A stretch of DNA of 64,000 bases, from assembly GCF_000426565.1 (NCBI RefSeq), contig NZ_AUFP01000002.1, positions 186,001 to 250,000 on the forward strand. The letters run 5' to 3'. The notes beneath the pieces are model-generated. The model was given only the letters and a program-made list of their open reading frames with translations, was not told the DNA's origin and made no database searches. The position numbers and the translations under genes are program-made. Shown here piece by piece: positions 1 through 9,272 of this stretch. The first letter of the stretch is position 1. The number at the start of each line of letters is the position of its first letter. Origin of the DNA: Segatella albensis DSM 11370 = JCM 12258. GTDB taxonomy: Bacteria; Bacteroidota; Bacteroidia; Bacteroidales; Bacteroidaceae.

Positions 1-1471
1 GTGTACCGATAACGAAATCGCGAGCCTTGCTTTCTTTCAGTCCGTCAAACTTGGTAAAGATACCACCACACTCGTTATTTAGAAGTATAATGCGCAAATT
101 ACCTTTGAGGTTTCGGTTCCACAAAGCATTCTGATCATAGAAGAAACTCAAATCTCCAAGTACACAGTATACAATATCGTCGGTAACGACAGACATTCCC
201 GCTGCCGTCGATAGACTTCCTTCTATACCGTTGATTCCTCGATTCACATAAATCTGATGTCCAGCATAAATGTTACCTAATCGAACAGCTGAACTATTGC
301 CATATTGTACACGATAATCATAATACATATCTTCGAGTTGTTCTTCGAAGTATTTCACGACTGACATCTGTGAATATGCTGGTTCAAAATCATAAGAATG
401 ACTATTCGCCAGTGTGAGTGATTTCTGCCACAAATCATGAAACGTTGTTGACTGATAGGTGCTATTCAACTTGGATGCAGAAATCATATCAGCAATAGCT
501 CCTAATACATCTGCAGGCTCTCCTTCTATGACACCGTCCAAATGCATAAAGGTGTCATGGATTTCTCCATCTGCATCCACGGCCCATTCCTCAGCATCAC
601 ACTTGCGAAGGAATTGTTTCAACCGTTTGCTAACAAGTGTAGAACCGATATACAGGATGAAATCGGGTTGATAAGCATCATTGTCTCCCTCTTTGGCCAG
701 CACTTCCTCAAAATGAGTCAACGGAAGCACATGAGGACTCAATGATTCTTTCAACACAACAGCATAATCTGCAATAGGTTGCAAGTCTTCTTCTATCAAC
801 GTTTGTAATACCATCTGACCGATTACGACCATCGGACGCTCGGCTGCCATAAACCGTTCGGCAACTTGATTCACATACAAATCATTTACTACGGGATTCA
901 ATCGGATGATAGGTCGCTCCTCCGGTAATGCAGATTCGGTATATTCATATAAAGGTTCGGTTATCGGCACATTGATATGTACAGGTCCACAACCGCGATG
1001 TTTGCATTCCAACAGGGCTTCATTGACCAGACGGTTACAATACCAATGTTCTTCTTCGTCATGAGGTTCCGGCAACGATACAGACTTTCTTACGTAATTT
1101 TGTAAAGCACCGGTTTGCTTCATCGTCTGTCCATCCAATTGGTCGATCCATTGTATCGGTCTATCAGCCGAAACGATGATAAGTGGCAAATGCTGATAGT
1201 AAGCTTCTGCTGCGGCTGGGGCCACATTGAGCAATGCACTACCCGACGTAACGCATACCACAACAGGCTGATCCAAAGTCTGGCACATTCCCAAGGCATA
1301 AAAGCCTGCACTTCGTTCATCCGTAACAGGATAACAGTTCATCTCCTCACATTCGTTGAGATCATGAACGATCGGAGAATTTCTACTACCCGGGCAAACC
1401 ACAGCATGACGCACGCCATGTTTCAGAAGAAGTGCTGTTAATATATTTACGTTTTCCTTATTGCTGAACAT
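1..1471 (-). CDS. menD: MenD, SEPHCHC synthase (partial, C-terminus beyond window)
   Basis: Thiamine-diphosphate enzyme of menaquinone synthesis that joins isochorismate and 2-oxoglutarate to give SEPHCHC. About 490 residues are visible; the family is usually near 555, so the last ~65 lie off the left edge. Reading the minus strand from ATG at 1471 gives an N-terminal PYR domain with a VCPGSRNSP motif and the DERSAG motif carrying the cofactor-activating Glu. The C-terminal PP domain has NRGINGIEGS and then GDLSFFYDQNAL, the GD...N signature that binds Mg2+ and thiamine diphosphate. Its ATG lies one base after the menF stop, so the two are surely co-transcribed and probably translationally coupled. 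The rest of the pathway would be expected further left. The identification is secure. Confidence 0.95.
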   Translation of the reverse strand, partial: MFSNKENVNILTALLLKHGVRHAVVCPGSRNSPIVHDLNECEEMNCYPVTDERSAGFYALGMCQTLDQPVVVCVTSGSALLNVAPAAAEAYYQHLPLIIVSADRPIQWIDQLDGQTMKQTGALQNYVRKSVSLPEPHDEEEHWYCNRLVNEALLECKHRGCGPVHINVPITEPLYEYTESALPEERPIIRLNPVVNDLYVNQVAERFMAAERPMVVIGQMVLQTLIEEDLQPIADYAVVLKESLSPHVLPLTHFEEVLAKEGDNDAYQPDFILYIGSTLVSKRLKQFLRKCDAEEWAVDADGEIHDTFMHLDGVIEGEPADVLGAIADMISASKLNSTYQSTTFHDLWQKSLTLANSHSYDFEPAYSQMSVVKYFEEQLEDMYYDYRVQYGNSSAVRLGNIYAGHQIYVNRGINGIEGSLSTAAGMSVVTDDIVYCVLGDLSFFYDQNALWNRNLKGNLRIILLNNECGGIFTKFDGLKESKARDFVIGT

Positions 1472-1472
1472 A

Positions 1473-2540
1473 TTATTTCTTTCGTATGAGGTTCATCATT
1501 GTTCCCATTTTGTTTACCGTCTCCTGCCACTCACTCTCCATATCACTTTCTTTCATGATACCACCACCTGCAAACAGGCGATATCCATGTTCCTTGATAT
1601 TCATACATCGGAGCGATACATAAAGATGTGTCTCTCCATCCGGATCGATAGGGCCACAGAATCCACTATAATAGCTGCGGCTCTCATGTTCGTTGGCTAA
1701 GATAAAGTCGCGGGTATCATCTTTCGGCAGTCCACAAACGGCCGGGGTAGGATGCATCATCTGTAAGATACCTCCAAGATGTCGTGCCTCTTTCAAGGTG
1801 AAGGTAAAGTCACTTCTCAGATGTACCAGATTAGCAGCTCGAGCTGTATATGGTCCTTCCTCCTCGACATGATCAGTAAACAGTTTCAGGCATTCCGTAA
1901 TGTAACTTGCCACGACACGTTGTTCCTGGATATTCTTCGGACTCCACGATATGGTCTCACCCTCTGTATTCAACTCCGCATCTTCCAGTTTCATCGTCCC
2001 GGCAAGTGCCATCGTATGCCAGTTTTCTCCATCACCCTCTAATAAGACTTCAGGAGTTGCCATCAGCCATGTCCCTGCCTCGGGAATAGAGACCAGACAG
2101 ACAAACAATCGCGGATATCTCTCACAGGCCTCAACAAACAATTGTTCGGGGGAGAGACCACAATTGCCTTCTATCTCGGAGCATCGCGACAACACGATTT
2201 TCCGAAATCTACCTTTCTCCAGTTGTGCATGATAATTAGCGAAATTCAAAGCATAGTGATCTTTCTCCGAAGCATCCGGCACTTTCAATTCCACATCTTC
2301 CGACGTCCTCACTCCACGATTCACTTTCTCGGATAGTTCCTTGACATGAATCGTCTTGATTTCATCAGGTTGGATAAGAAGGATGGGATATTTGGCTGAA
2401 TTGGCAAATGGGGCAAACACGAAACCTTTCTTTCCACTCAACTCATCATAAGACGATAATCTCGTAGCATCACCACGCAATTGCTTCATCATGACACAGT
2501 CTTGTTGATGAGGCAAACGATAAATAGCGTAACTATCCAT
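1473..2540 (-). CDS. menF: Isochorismate synthase MenF
   Basis: Chorismate-utilising enzyme converting chorismate to isochorismate, the first committed step to menaquinone. The 355-residue protein has the C-terminal chorismate-binding fold: LAGTM around residue 180, the HPTPAVCGLPK stretch, RSYYSGFCGPID and a Gly-rich GGGIM near the end. It is shorter than Escherichia coli MenF (~430), mainly in the poorly conserved N-terminal half, which is common in Bacteroidota. The start codon overlaps the stop of the upstream thioesterase (TAATG), and menD follows after one base. The context separates it from the related salicylate or anthranilate synthases. Confidence 0.93.
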   Translation of the reverse strand: MDSYAIYRLPHQQDCVMMKQLRGDATRLSSYDELSGKKGFVFAPFANSAKYPILLIQPDEIKTIHVKELSEKVNRGVRTSEDVELKVPDASEKDHYALNFANYHAQLEKGRFRKIVLSRCSEIEGNCGLSPEQLFVEACERYPRLFVCLVSIPEAGTWLMATPEVLLEGDGENWHTMALAGTMKLEDAELNTEGETISWSPKNIQEQRVVASYITECLKLFTDHVEEEGPYTARAANLVHLRSDFTFTLKEARHLGGILQMMHPTPAVCGLPKDDTRDFILANEHESRSYYSGFCGPIDPDGETHLYVSLRCMNIKEHGYRLFAGGGIMKESDMESEWQETVNKMGTMMNLIRKK

Positions 2541-2953
2541 TATTTGCGGACGGATAATACATAGTTAGTAACCTGAACAGTAGAAATCAAATCACCCTGT
2601 TCGTCTGTAATATCCACATGCCATACGTGGAGCGTTTTCCCTTTAGATTGGATACGGGCAAGGGCCGTAACAGTACCGCCAAAAGCAACAGCCTTCACAT
2701 GACTACCGTTCACATTGATACCAACACACATTTTTCCGGGACAGAGGGCCATACTGCCTACTCCTGCAAGGTTTTCAGCAAGGGCAAGAGAAGCTCCGCC
2801 ACTCAGAAAGCCGAAGGGTTGCTGATTCTTCTCATCCACCTTCATCTTGGCCATGACCGTATCAGGTTCCGGAGTGGAAAAGAACTCCATGCCAAGAGTA
2901 TTCGACAGACCTTTACGGCTCAATATATTACGTTTCTGATCTTCTATATCCAT
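2540..2953 (-). CDS. PaaI-type hotdog-fold thioesterase, probably DHNA-CoA thioesterase
   Basis: A 137-residue single hotdog-domain protein of the PaaI/YdiI class. Visible signatures are the GFLSGGASLALAE stretch (central helix with the usual catalytic Glu/Asp region, about residues 48-60) and the GINVNGSHVKAV strand. It is the first gene of an operon with menF and menD, linked by a TAATG overlap. The family alone says only acyl-CoA thioesterase. Position in the menaquinone operon suggests it hydrolyses 1,4-dihydroxy-2-naphthoyl-CoA, the MenI role. That substrate is inferred from context, not from residues I can see. Confidence 0.8.
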   Translation of the reverse strand: MDIEDQKRNILSRKGLSNTLGMEFFSTPEPDTVMAKMKVDEKNQQPFGFLSGGASLALAENLAGVGSMALCPGKMCVGINVNGSHVKAVAFGGTVTALARIQSKGKTLHVWHVDITDEQGDLISTVQVTNYVLSVRK

Positions 2954-2974
2954 GTCATTTTCGTATTATTACTG

Positions 2975-2982
2975 CAAAGATA
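2975..2982 (-). promoter_or_regulatory. Candidate -7 element for the men operon
   Basis: On the minus strand this reads TATCTTTG, a match to the Bacteroidota -7 consensus TAnnTTTG, 22 bases upstream of the thioesterase ATG. No clear TTTG -33 box is present at the expected 19-20 base spacing, so support rests on the -7 box and the position. Confidence 0.5.
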
Positions 2983-3052
2983 ACAAAAAGAAATGCGTTA
3001 ACGACCAAATCACGAAATATTTTCTTATTTTTGCAGGCAAATAACATACCTA

Positions 3053-5317
3053 ATGAAAAAACTGTTTTTATTTATTACCATTTGTCTGACTACTGTCGTT
3101 CATGCTAATCCTATCGACGACTTAATCAATCGTATTGACAATGGGGCTTCTAAGCAATTTGATATACAACTTGAAAACAACAGCACACGCGACTTCTTTG
3201 AGATTGACAACGCGCCGAATGGTAGGATTTCTATTAAGGGAAATTCTTGGGTCAGCATTGCTACAGGACTCAACTGGTATCTGAAATATACGGCAGGAAT
3301 TCATCTGACATGGAACAATATGAGGGCCGACATTCCTTCGAGATTGCCTCGGGTTACTAAGAAGATACGCAAAGAAACAAACCTGACCTTGCGCTATGAT
3401 TTCAATTATTGCACTTTCTCTTACTCCATGGCTTTCTGGGACTGGGATAGATGGCAGAAGGAAATAGACTGGATGGCGCTACATGGCGTCAACTTGCCTC
3501 TCGCTATCGTGGGAGAAGAGGTGGTCTGGCGAAATATGCTTCTGAAATTGGGTTACTCGAAAGATGAAATCGGTAGGTTTATCGCAGGTCCTGCCTTCCT
3601 TGCTTGGTGGGAAATGAACAACCTTGAAGGTTGGGGTGGTCCTCTCCCCGACTCTTGGTATCGCCAACAGGAAATATTACAGAAGAAGATTCTCAAGCGG
3701 ATGCGCGAATATGGTATGCATCCTGTATTACCGGGCTACTGCGGTATGATGCCACATGATGCGAAAGATAAACTAGGTATCGACGTAACGCCTGGTGGCT
3801 CATGGAACGGTTATACGCGCCCTGCCAACCTGAGTGCAACGAGTACGGAATTTGACAGAATCGCTGACCTATACTATAAAGAACTTACCCGTCTTTATGG
3901 AAAATCTGATTATTATTCCATGGACCCGTTCCACGAGAGTAATGATGATGCTTCCATCAACTATGCTGAGGCCGGCAGAAAACTGATGGAGGCGATGAAA
4001 CGGGTCAATCCGAAAGCGACATGGGTGATCCAAGGATGGACGGAGAATCCGCGCCCACAGATGATAGAATCCATGAGGGATGGTGATCTTCTGGTGCTCG
4101 ACTTATTCTCAGAATGTCGTCCTATGTTCGGGGCACCATCTATATGGAAACGTGAACAGGGTTATGGCAAGCATGGGTGGCTTTTCTGTATGCTCGAGAA
4201 TTTTGGGGCCAACGTTGGTTTGCATGGGCGTATCGACCAACTGCTCCACAACTGGAGACTGGCAAATAGTGAGACCTTCAAAAACCAGAAGAAGAAACTC
4301 AGAGGTATCGGTTTCACCATGGAAGGTTCTGAGAACAATCCGATCATGTTCGAACTTATGAGTGAACTTCCGTGGGATGAGAATTCTTTTCTAAATGATG
4401 ACAGCATTTCCTCTATCCGGAAGGAATGGGTAAAACGCTACGTTAAGGCAAGATACGGACGGGATGATTCCGCCCTTCAGGAAGCTTGGGCGATACTTTC
4501 TTCCACCATCTACAACTGTCCGATGGGAAACAACCAGCAAGGTCCTCATGAGAGTATCTTCGATGGTCGACCTTCGCTCAACAATTTTCAGGTAAAGAGT
4601 TGGAGCAAGATGCGCAACTATTACGATCCGGCTTCTACCTTGAGGGCTGCCATTCTCTTTGCCAGCGTTGCCGACAAATATCGACTCAACAATAATTATG
4701 AATACGATCTCGTCGACATCGTGCGCCAAGCTATGGACGATCAGGCCCGATTACAATATCTCCGTACAATAGCCGACTATAATGGTTTCTCGATAGACGA
4801 TTTCAAGCGTGACAGCAGACGGTTCCTCGACATGCTACTCCTACAGGACAAACTTCTCGGAACTCGCAGCGAATTTCGACTGGGGCATTGGGTTGAAGCT
4901 GCCAGAAAGTTGGGCACCACAGAGGCTGAAAGAAATCTCTATGAATGGAATGCACGTACACAGATTACGACATGGGGAAATCGCACTTGTGCCGACAAGG
5001 GCGGACTTCGTGACTATGCGCATAAGGAATGGCAAGGGTTGCTCAGAGACTTCTATTACAAGAGATGGAGCATCTTCTTCGATGCTTTGCTCGCACAGAT
5101 GACACAGAATCAAAAGTCTGACGAGAATGCACTCGGTGGTGGCCCTAATGCCAACAAGACAAGTCAGGAACTCTTCGACATGGCTTTACCTCACGGTCCT
5201 CAGATCGACTGGTATGCCATCGAGGAACCATGGACCCGACAGCACAACACATATAACAGTAAAACAGAAGGCAACTCTATTGATATTGCCAAAGAAGTAA
5301 TTGATTTCTTAAAATGA
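3053..5317 (+). CDS. Secreted alpha-N-acetylglucosaminidase, GH89 (NAGLU family)
   Basis: Glycosidase of family GH89, which removes terminal alpha-linked GlcNAc, for example from heparan sulfate or from GlcNAc-alpha-1,4-Gal caps on mucin. The 754-residue product begins with a signal peptide (about residues 1-18, MKKLFLFITICL then VHA), so it works in the periplasm or at the surface. The NAGLU three-domain order is visible: N-terminal small domain, TIM barrel, C-terminal helical domain. Candidate catalytic acids are Glu295 in MDPFHES and Glu424 in FTMEGSE, spaced as in the human enzyme. The stop overlaps the start of the next gene by 4 bases (ATGA), so the two proteins should be made together. 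A -7-like TATTTTTG lies at 3026-3033. Confidence 0.95.
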   Translation: MKKLFLFITICLTTVVHANPIDDLINRIDNGASKQFDIQLENNSTRDFFEIDNAPNGRISIKGNSWVSIATGLNWYLKYTAGIHLTWNNMRADIPSRLPRVTKKIRKETNLTLRYDFNYCTFSYSMAFWDWDRWQKEIDWMALHGVNLPLAIVGEEVVWRNMLLKLGYSKDEIGRFIAGPAFLAWWEMNNLEGWGGPLPDSWYRQQEILQKKILKRMREYGMHPVLPGYCGMMPHDAKDKLGIDVTPGGSWNGYTRPANLSATSTEFDRIADLYYKELTRLYGKSDYYSMDPFHESNDDASINYAEAGRKLMEAMKRVNPKATWVIQGWTENPRPQMIESMRDGDLLVLDLFSECRPMFGAPSIWKREQGYGKHGWLFCMLENFGANVGLHGRIDQLLHNWRLANSETFKNQKKKLRGIGFTMEGSENNPIMFELMSELPWDENSFLNDDSISSIRKEWVKRYVKARYGRDDSALQEAWAILSSTIYNCPMGNNQQGPHESIFDGRPSLNNFQVKSWSKMRNYYDPASTLRAAILFASVADKYRLNNNYEYDLVDIVRQAMDDQARLQYLRTIADYNGFSIDDFKRDSRRFLDMLLLQDKLLGTRSEFRLGHWVEAARKLGTTEAERNLYEWNARTQITTWGNRTCADKGGLRDYAHKEWQGLLRDFYYKRWSIFFDALLAQMTQNQKSDENALGGGPNANKTSQELFDMALPHGPQIDWYAIEEPWTRQHNTYNSKTEGNSIDIAKEVIDFLK

Positions 5318-6417
5318 TACAAAACAAACGTCTGGTCAGCCTTGATGTTTTTAGAGGATTAACTGTCATGTTGATGATATTCGTCAACAATGGGGCTGGC
5401 AATGAAATATTTTCACAACTCAAGCATTCCAAATGGAACGGACTGACACTTACCGATCTCGTCTTTCCGTTCTTCCTTTTCATCATGGGTGCTTCCTGCT
5501 ATCTCAGTTTGAAAAAGTCTGAATTCATTTGGTCGAAGGATATTTTCAAGAAAGTCGTTAAGCGAACAATCCTACTTTTTCTGATAGGACTGTTCATCAA
5601 CTGGTTTGATATCGCATGCGACGGAAGACCGTTCGACTTTGCTCATCTACGTATCATGGGCGTCATGCAACGTATAAGCATCTGCTATGGATTTGCCACC
5701 GTGATCATTCTTACCTGTAAGACCTATTTCGGTTCTACCAATGGAATCATCGGTTGCATCATCGGTATACTCGTTGTCTATTCCGGTTTGATACTATTCT
5801 ACGGCGGTTACAACTACGATTCGGCAACGAACATACTCGCACAAATCGACCTTTCCGCCCTCAGCTACGACCATTTATACCATAAAAGTCCCGTTGACCC
5901 GGAAGGTATCATTTCTACCCTCCCTTCCATTGCCAACACACTTCTAGGTTTCTTCGTATCTGCCACCATCGACAAATACAAGAATCAACGAATCACGATT
6001 CTTATCCTATCAGGAGTTGTCCTGATTATAACAGGAAGTTTATTTACACCACTATTACCTATCAACAAACGTATCTGGAGCCCTACCTACGCACTGATAA
6101 CTTGCGGAATAGGAACACTTCTATGGGGAATCCTCGTATATATCATCGACAGAGAAAAGAAGAGCAACACAAACTCATATCCACTTCAAACCCTGAGCAT
6201 CGCCTTCGGAACAAACCCCTTGTTCCTATATCTCGTCAGCGAACTCCTTGCCACACTCTTCGGAAGCACAGGTGTCAAAGAACAAATATTCGGAAACCTA
6301 CACCTGTTGATAACCAACGGATACTGGACAAGTGCTGCCTATGCTACGATTTTCCTAAGCATCCACATCATCCTGGCCCTCCTACTCTTCCACAAGAAAA
6401 TACTCATCAAGATATAA
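5314..6417 (+). CDS. HGSNAT-like transmembrane acetyltransferase (DUF5009 family)
   Basis: Multi-pass membrane protein of 367 residues with about ten hydrophobic segments, related to the membrane part of heparan-alpha-glucosaminide N-acetyltransferase and bacterial NagX/DUF5009 proteins. Recognisable pieces are SLDVFRGLTVMLMIFVNN at the N-terminus, DLVFPFFLFIMGAS (about residues 48-61) and the LRIMGVMQRISICYG loop. In human lysosomes the relative acetylates terminal glucosamine so that NAGLU can cut it. Here it overlaps a NAGLU homologue by 4 bases, so a joint role in trimming amino sugars is a reasonable inference. The donor (acetyl-CoA) and sidedness are not shown by the sequence. DUF5009 proteins without this function also exist. 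Confidence 0.85.
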   Translation: MIQNKRLVSLDVFRGLTVMLMIFVNNGAGNEIFSQLKHSKWNGLTLTDLVFPFFLFIMGASCYLSLKKSEFIWSKDIFKKVVKRTILLFLIGLFINWFDIACDGRPFDFAHLRIMGVMQRISICYGFATVIILTCKTYFGSTNGIIGCIIGILVVYSGLILFYGGYNYDSATNILAQIDLSALSYDHLYHKSPVDPEGIISTLPSIANTLLGFFVSATIDKYKNQRITILILSGVVLIITGSLFTPLLPINKRIWSPTYALITCGIGTLLWGILVYIIDREKKSNTNSYPLQTLSIAFGTNPLFLYLVSELLATLFGSTGVKEQIFGNLHLLITNGYWTSAAYATIFLSIHIILALLLFHKKILIKI

Positions 6418-6455
6418 TTTAGGATAAAATAGGTGGCGCTTTCAGAATAATTTCG

Positions 6456-6463
6456 TAACTTTG
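6456..6463 (+). promoter_or_regulatory. Candidate -7 element for the lysS operon
   Basis: TAACTTTG matches TAnnTTTG and lies 33 bases upstream of the lysS ATG. The -33 position does not show TTTG, so only half of the promoter is convincing. Confidence 0.5.
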
Positions 6464-6496
6464 CACCTAGAATAGAAAATTTTCGAAAATTAGATT

Positions 6497-8227
6497 ATGA
6501 ACGTTTTAGAGTTAAGTGAACAGGAGATTGTCCGTAGACAGAGTCTCCAAGAACTGCGCAATATGGGTATCGATCCATATCCTGCTGCTGAGTATCCAAC
6601 CAACGCATACAGCGTAGATATCAAAAAACAGTTCAAAGCAGATGAGAAGCGTGAAGTAGTCATAGCAGGCCGTATGATGAGCCGTCGTGTGATGGGTAAG
6701 GCCAGCTTTGTAGAACTTCAGGATTCTAAGGGTAGAATTCAGGTTTATATTACTCGTGACGACATTTGTCCAGACGAGAATAAAGATTTATACAACAAAG
6801 TTTTCAAGAAATTACTCGATATTGGTGACTTCATCGGTGTCAAAGGTTTCGTCTTCGAGACCCAGACCGGCGAGATTAGCGTTCATGCTCAAGAGCTCAC
6901 ACTCTTAAGCAAGAGTTTGAAGCCACTCCCTATCGTAAAATATAAAGATGGTGTCGCATACGATAAGTTCGACGACCCAGAGATGCGCGCCCGCCAGCGT
7001 TATGTTGACCTCGTGGTTAACGATGGCGTAAAGGATACCTTCCTGAAGCGTGCAACAGTACTTCGCACTATGCGTAAATTCTTCGACGAGCAAGGCTATA
7101 CAGAGGTAGAGACCCCTATCCTTCAGTCTATCGCCGGCGGTGCAAGTGCACGTCCATTCATCACTCATTTCAACGCACTCAACATCGATATGTACATGCG
7201 TATCGCTACAGAACTTTATCTGAAGCGTCTTATCGTTGGTGGTTTCGATGGTGTATACGAGATCGGAAAGAACTTCCGCAACGAGGGTATGGACAAGAAC
7301 CACAACCCAGAGTTTACTTGTATGGAGCTCTATGTTCCTTACAAAGACTATAACTGGATGATGAGTTTCACAGAGAAGTTGCTCGAGACCATCTGTGTTG
7401 CTGTCAACGGCAAACCTGAGGTAGAATACGAAGATGGCAAGGTCATCAGCTACAAGGCACCATTCCGTCGTCTCCCTATCTTGGAAGCTATTCAGGAAAA
7501 GACAGGTTTCGATTGCAATGGCAAGACAGAAGACGAAATCCGCGCATTCTGTCTCTCAAAGGGTATGGAAGTTGACGAGACCTTCGGTAAGGGTAAACTT
7601 ATCGATGAACTCTTCGGTGAATTCTGCGAAGGCACCTTCATCCAGCCAACATTCATCACAGACTATCCTGTCGAGATGTCTCCACTTACCAAGATGCATC
7701 GCTCTAAACCAGGTTTGACCGAGCGCTTCGAGCTTATGATCAATGGTAAGGAATGTGCAAATGCTTACTCAGAGTTGAACGACCCTATTGATCAGGAGGA
7801 GCGTTTCATCGAACAGATGAAACTTGCCGACAAGGGTGACGACGAGGCCATGATCATCGACCAAGACTTCCTTCGCGCTCTGCAGTATGGTATGCCTCCA
7901 ACATCAGGTATCGGTATCGGTATCGACCGCCTCACCATGTTGATGACAGGTAAGGAATACATTCAGGAAGTAATGCTCTTCCCACAGATGAAGCCAGAAG
8001 CCAAGATGCCTCAGAGTTCTATCAAGGAATGGGCAGAGATTGGTGTTCCAGAGGATTGGGTTTACGTATTACGCAAGGCAGGTTTCAACCTCATCAGCGA
8101 CATCAAGAATGAAAAAGCTCAGGGCTTGCAGCAGAAGATTGGCGAAATCAACAAGAAATACAAGCTTGGTTACGAAAAACCTTCTGTAGATGATATTCAG
8201 GCATGGATTGACAAGGCACAGGCTTAA
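6497..8227 (+). CDS. lysS: Lysyl-tRNA synthetase, class II
   Basis: Charges tRNA-Lys with lysine in the cytoplasm. The 576 residues comprise an OB-fold anticodon-binding domain (about 55-150) and the class II core with motif 1 near RATVLRTMRKFF, motif 2 near FRNEGMDKNHNPEFT, and motif 3 near GIGIGIDRLTMLMTG. Bacterial LysRS normally ends soon after motif 3 at around 500 residues. Here about 75 further residues follow (from roughly residue 500), rich in Lys and Glu, with a compact helical appearance (EDWVYVLRKAGFNLISDIKN). Similar tails occur in Bacteroidota LysRS as far as I recall. First gene of a run with gpsA, pgi and others. Confidence 0.97.
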   Translation: MNVLELSEQEIVRRQSLQELRNMGIDPYPAAEYPTNAYSVDIKKQFKADEKREVVIAGRMMSRRVMGKASFVELQDSKGRIQVYITRDDICPDENKDLYNKVFKKLLDIGDFIGVKGFVFETQTGEISVHAQELTLLSKSLKPLPIVKYKDGVAYDKFDDPEMRARQRYVDLVVNDGVKDTFLKRATVLRTMRKFFDEQGYTEVETPILQSIAGGASARPFITHFNALNIDMYMRIATELYLKRLIVGGFDGVYEIGKNFRNEGMDKNHNPEFTCMELYVPYKDYNWMMSFTEKLLETICVAVNGKPEVEYEDGKVISYKAPFRRLPILEAIQEKTGFDCNGKTEDEIRAFCLSKGMEVDETFGKGKLIDELFGEFCEGTFIQPTFITDYPVEMSPLTKMHRSKPGLTERFELMINGKECANAYSELNDPIDQEERFIEQMKLADKGDDEAMIIDQDFLRALQYGMPPTSGIGIGIDRLTMLMTGKEYIQEVMLFPQMKPEAKMPQSSIKEWAEIGVPEDWVYVLRKAGFNLISDIKNEKAQGLQQKIGEINKKYKLGYEKPSVDDIQAWIDKAQA

Positions 8228-8253
8228 CCTCGTGCTCGAGTAAAAAATGCAAT

Positions 8254-9252
8254 ATGGATTATAATATCGGTAAGATAGCCATTATAGGTGGCGGTAGCTG
8301 GGCTACCGCCATTGCCAAGATTATTGTGGGGCATACCCATCACATTGGTTGGTATATGCGTCGCGATGACCGAATCGAAGATTTCAAACGACTCGGCCAT
8401 AACCCTGCCTATCTTACCTCTGCGAGATTTAATGTCGATGAGATTTTCTTCTCAAGCGATATCAACCGCATCGTTGAGGCATACGACACCCTGGTATTCG
8501 TAACGCCATCACCTTATCTCAAGAACCATCTCAAGAAATTAAAACGGGGATTGCATGATAAGTTCATCGTTACCGCCATCAAGGGTATCGTTCCTGATGA
8601 GAACTTAGCCTGTTCGGAATATTTCCATCAGGTATATGATGTACCTTACGAGAACTTAGCCTGTATCGGTGGCCCTTCTCATGCCGAGGAGGTTGCCTTG
8701 GAGCGACTAAGTTATCTCACCGTAGGATGCAGCGATTTAGACAAGGCCCAAGCCTTTACCAATGTACTGACCTCCGGCTACATCAAGACCAAGACCTCAA
8801 GTGATGTGATAGGAATCGAATATTCCTCAGTACTCAAGAATGTGTACGCCATCGCAGCAGGTATCTGCAACGGTCTCAAATATGGCGACAACTTTCAGGC
8901 AGTTCTCATGTCGAATGCAGTACAAGAGATGAACAGATTCCTCAATGCAGTACATCCGATAGAGCGAAGCATCTACGACAGCGTATATCTTGGCGACCTA
9001 TTGGTGACAGGATACAGTAATTTCTCGCGCAATCGTACATTCGGTACGATGATAGGCAAAGGCTACTCCGTAAAGAGTGCACAGATCGAGATGGAGATGA
9101 TTGCCGAAGGTTATTTCGGAACAAAATGTATGAAGGAAATCAACAGCCACATGCATGTGAACATGCCAATTCTCGATGCCGTTTACAACATTCTTTACGA
9201 GCGCATTAATCCACAAATAGAAATTAAACTTCTAACGGATTCGTTCCGTTAA
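8254..9252 (+). CDS. gpsA: Glycerol-3-phosphate dehydrogenase [NAD(P)+]
   Basis: Reduces dihydroxyacetone phosphate to sn-glycerol 3-phosphate for phospholipid synthesis. The 332-residue protein shows an N-terminal Rossmann motif ([12 protein letters not shown], about residues 11-22), the catalytic-Lys stretch [10 protein letters not shown], and the C-terminal [20 protein letters not shown] helix region. Length is normal. It follows lysS by 26 bases and precedes pgi by 20, consistent with a single transcript. Confidence 0.96.
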   Translation: MDYNIGKIAIIGGGSWATAIAKIIVGHTHHIGWYMRRDDRIEDFKRLGHNPAYLTSARFNVDEIFFSSDINRIVEAYDTLVFVTPSPYLKNHLKKLKRGLHDKFIVTAIKGIVPDENLACSEYFHQVYDVPYENLACIGGPSHAEEVALERLSYLTVGCSDLDKAQAFTNVLTSGYIKTKTSSDVIGIEYSSVLKNVYAIAAGICNGLKYGDNFQAVLMSNAVQEMNRFLNAVHPIERSIYDSVYLGDLLVTGYSNFSRNRTFGTMIGKGYSVKSAQIEMEMIAEGYFGTKCMKEINSHMHVNMPILDAVYNILYERINPQIEIKLLTDSFR

Positions 9253-9272
9253 TAAAATTATTACATAGTATA

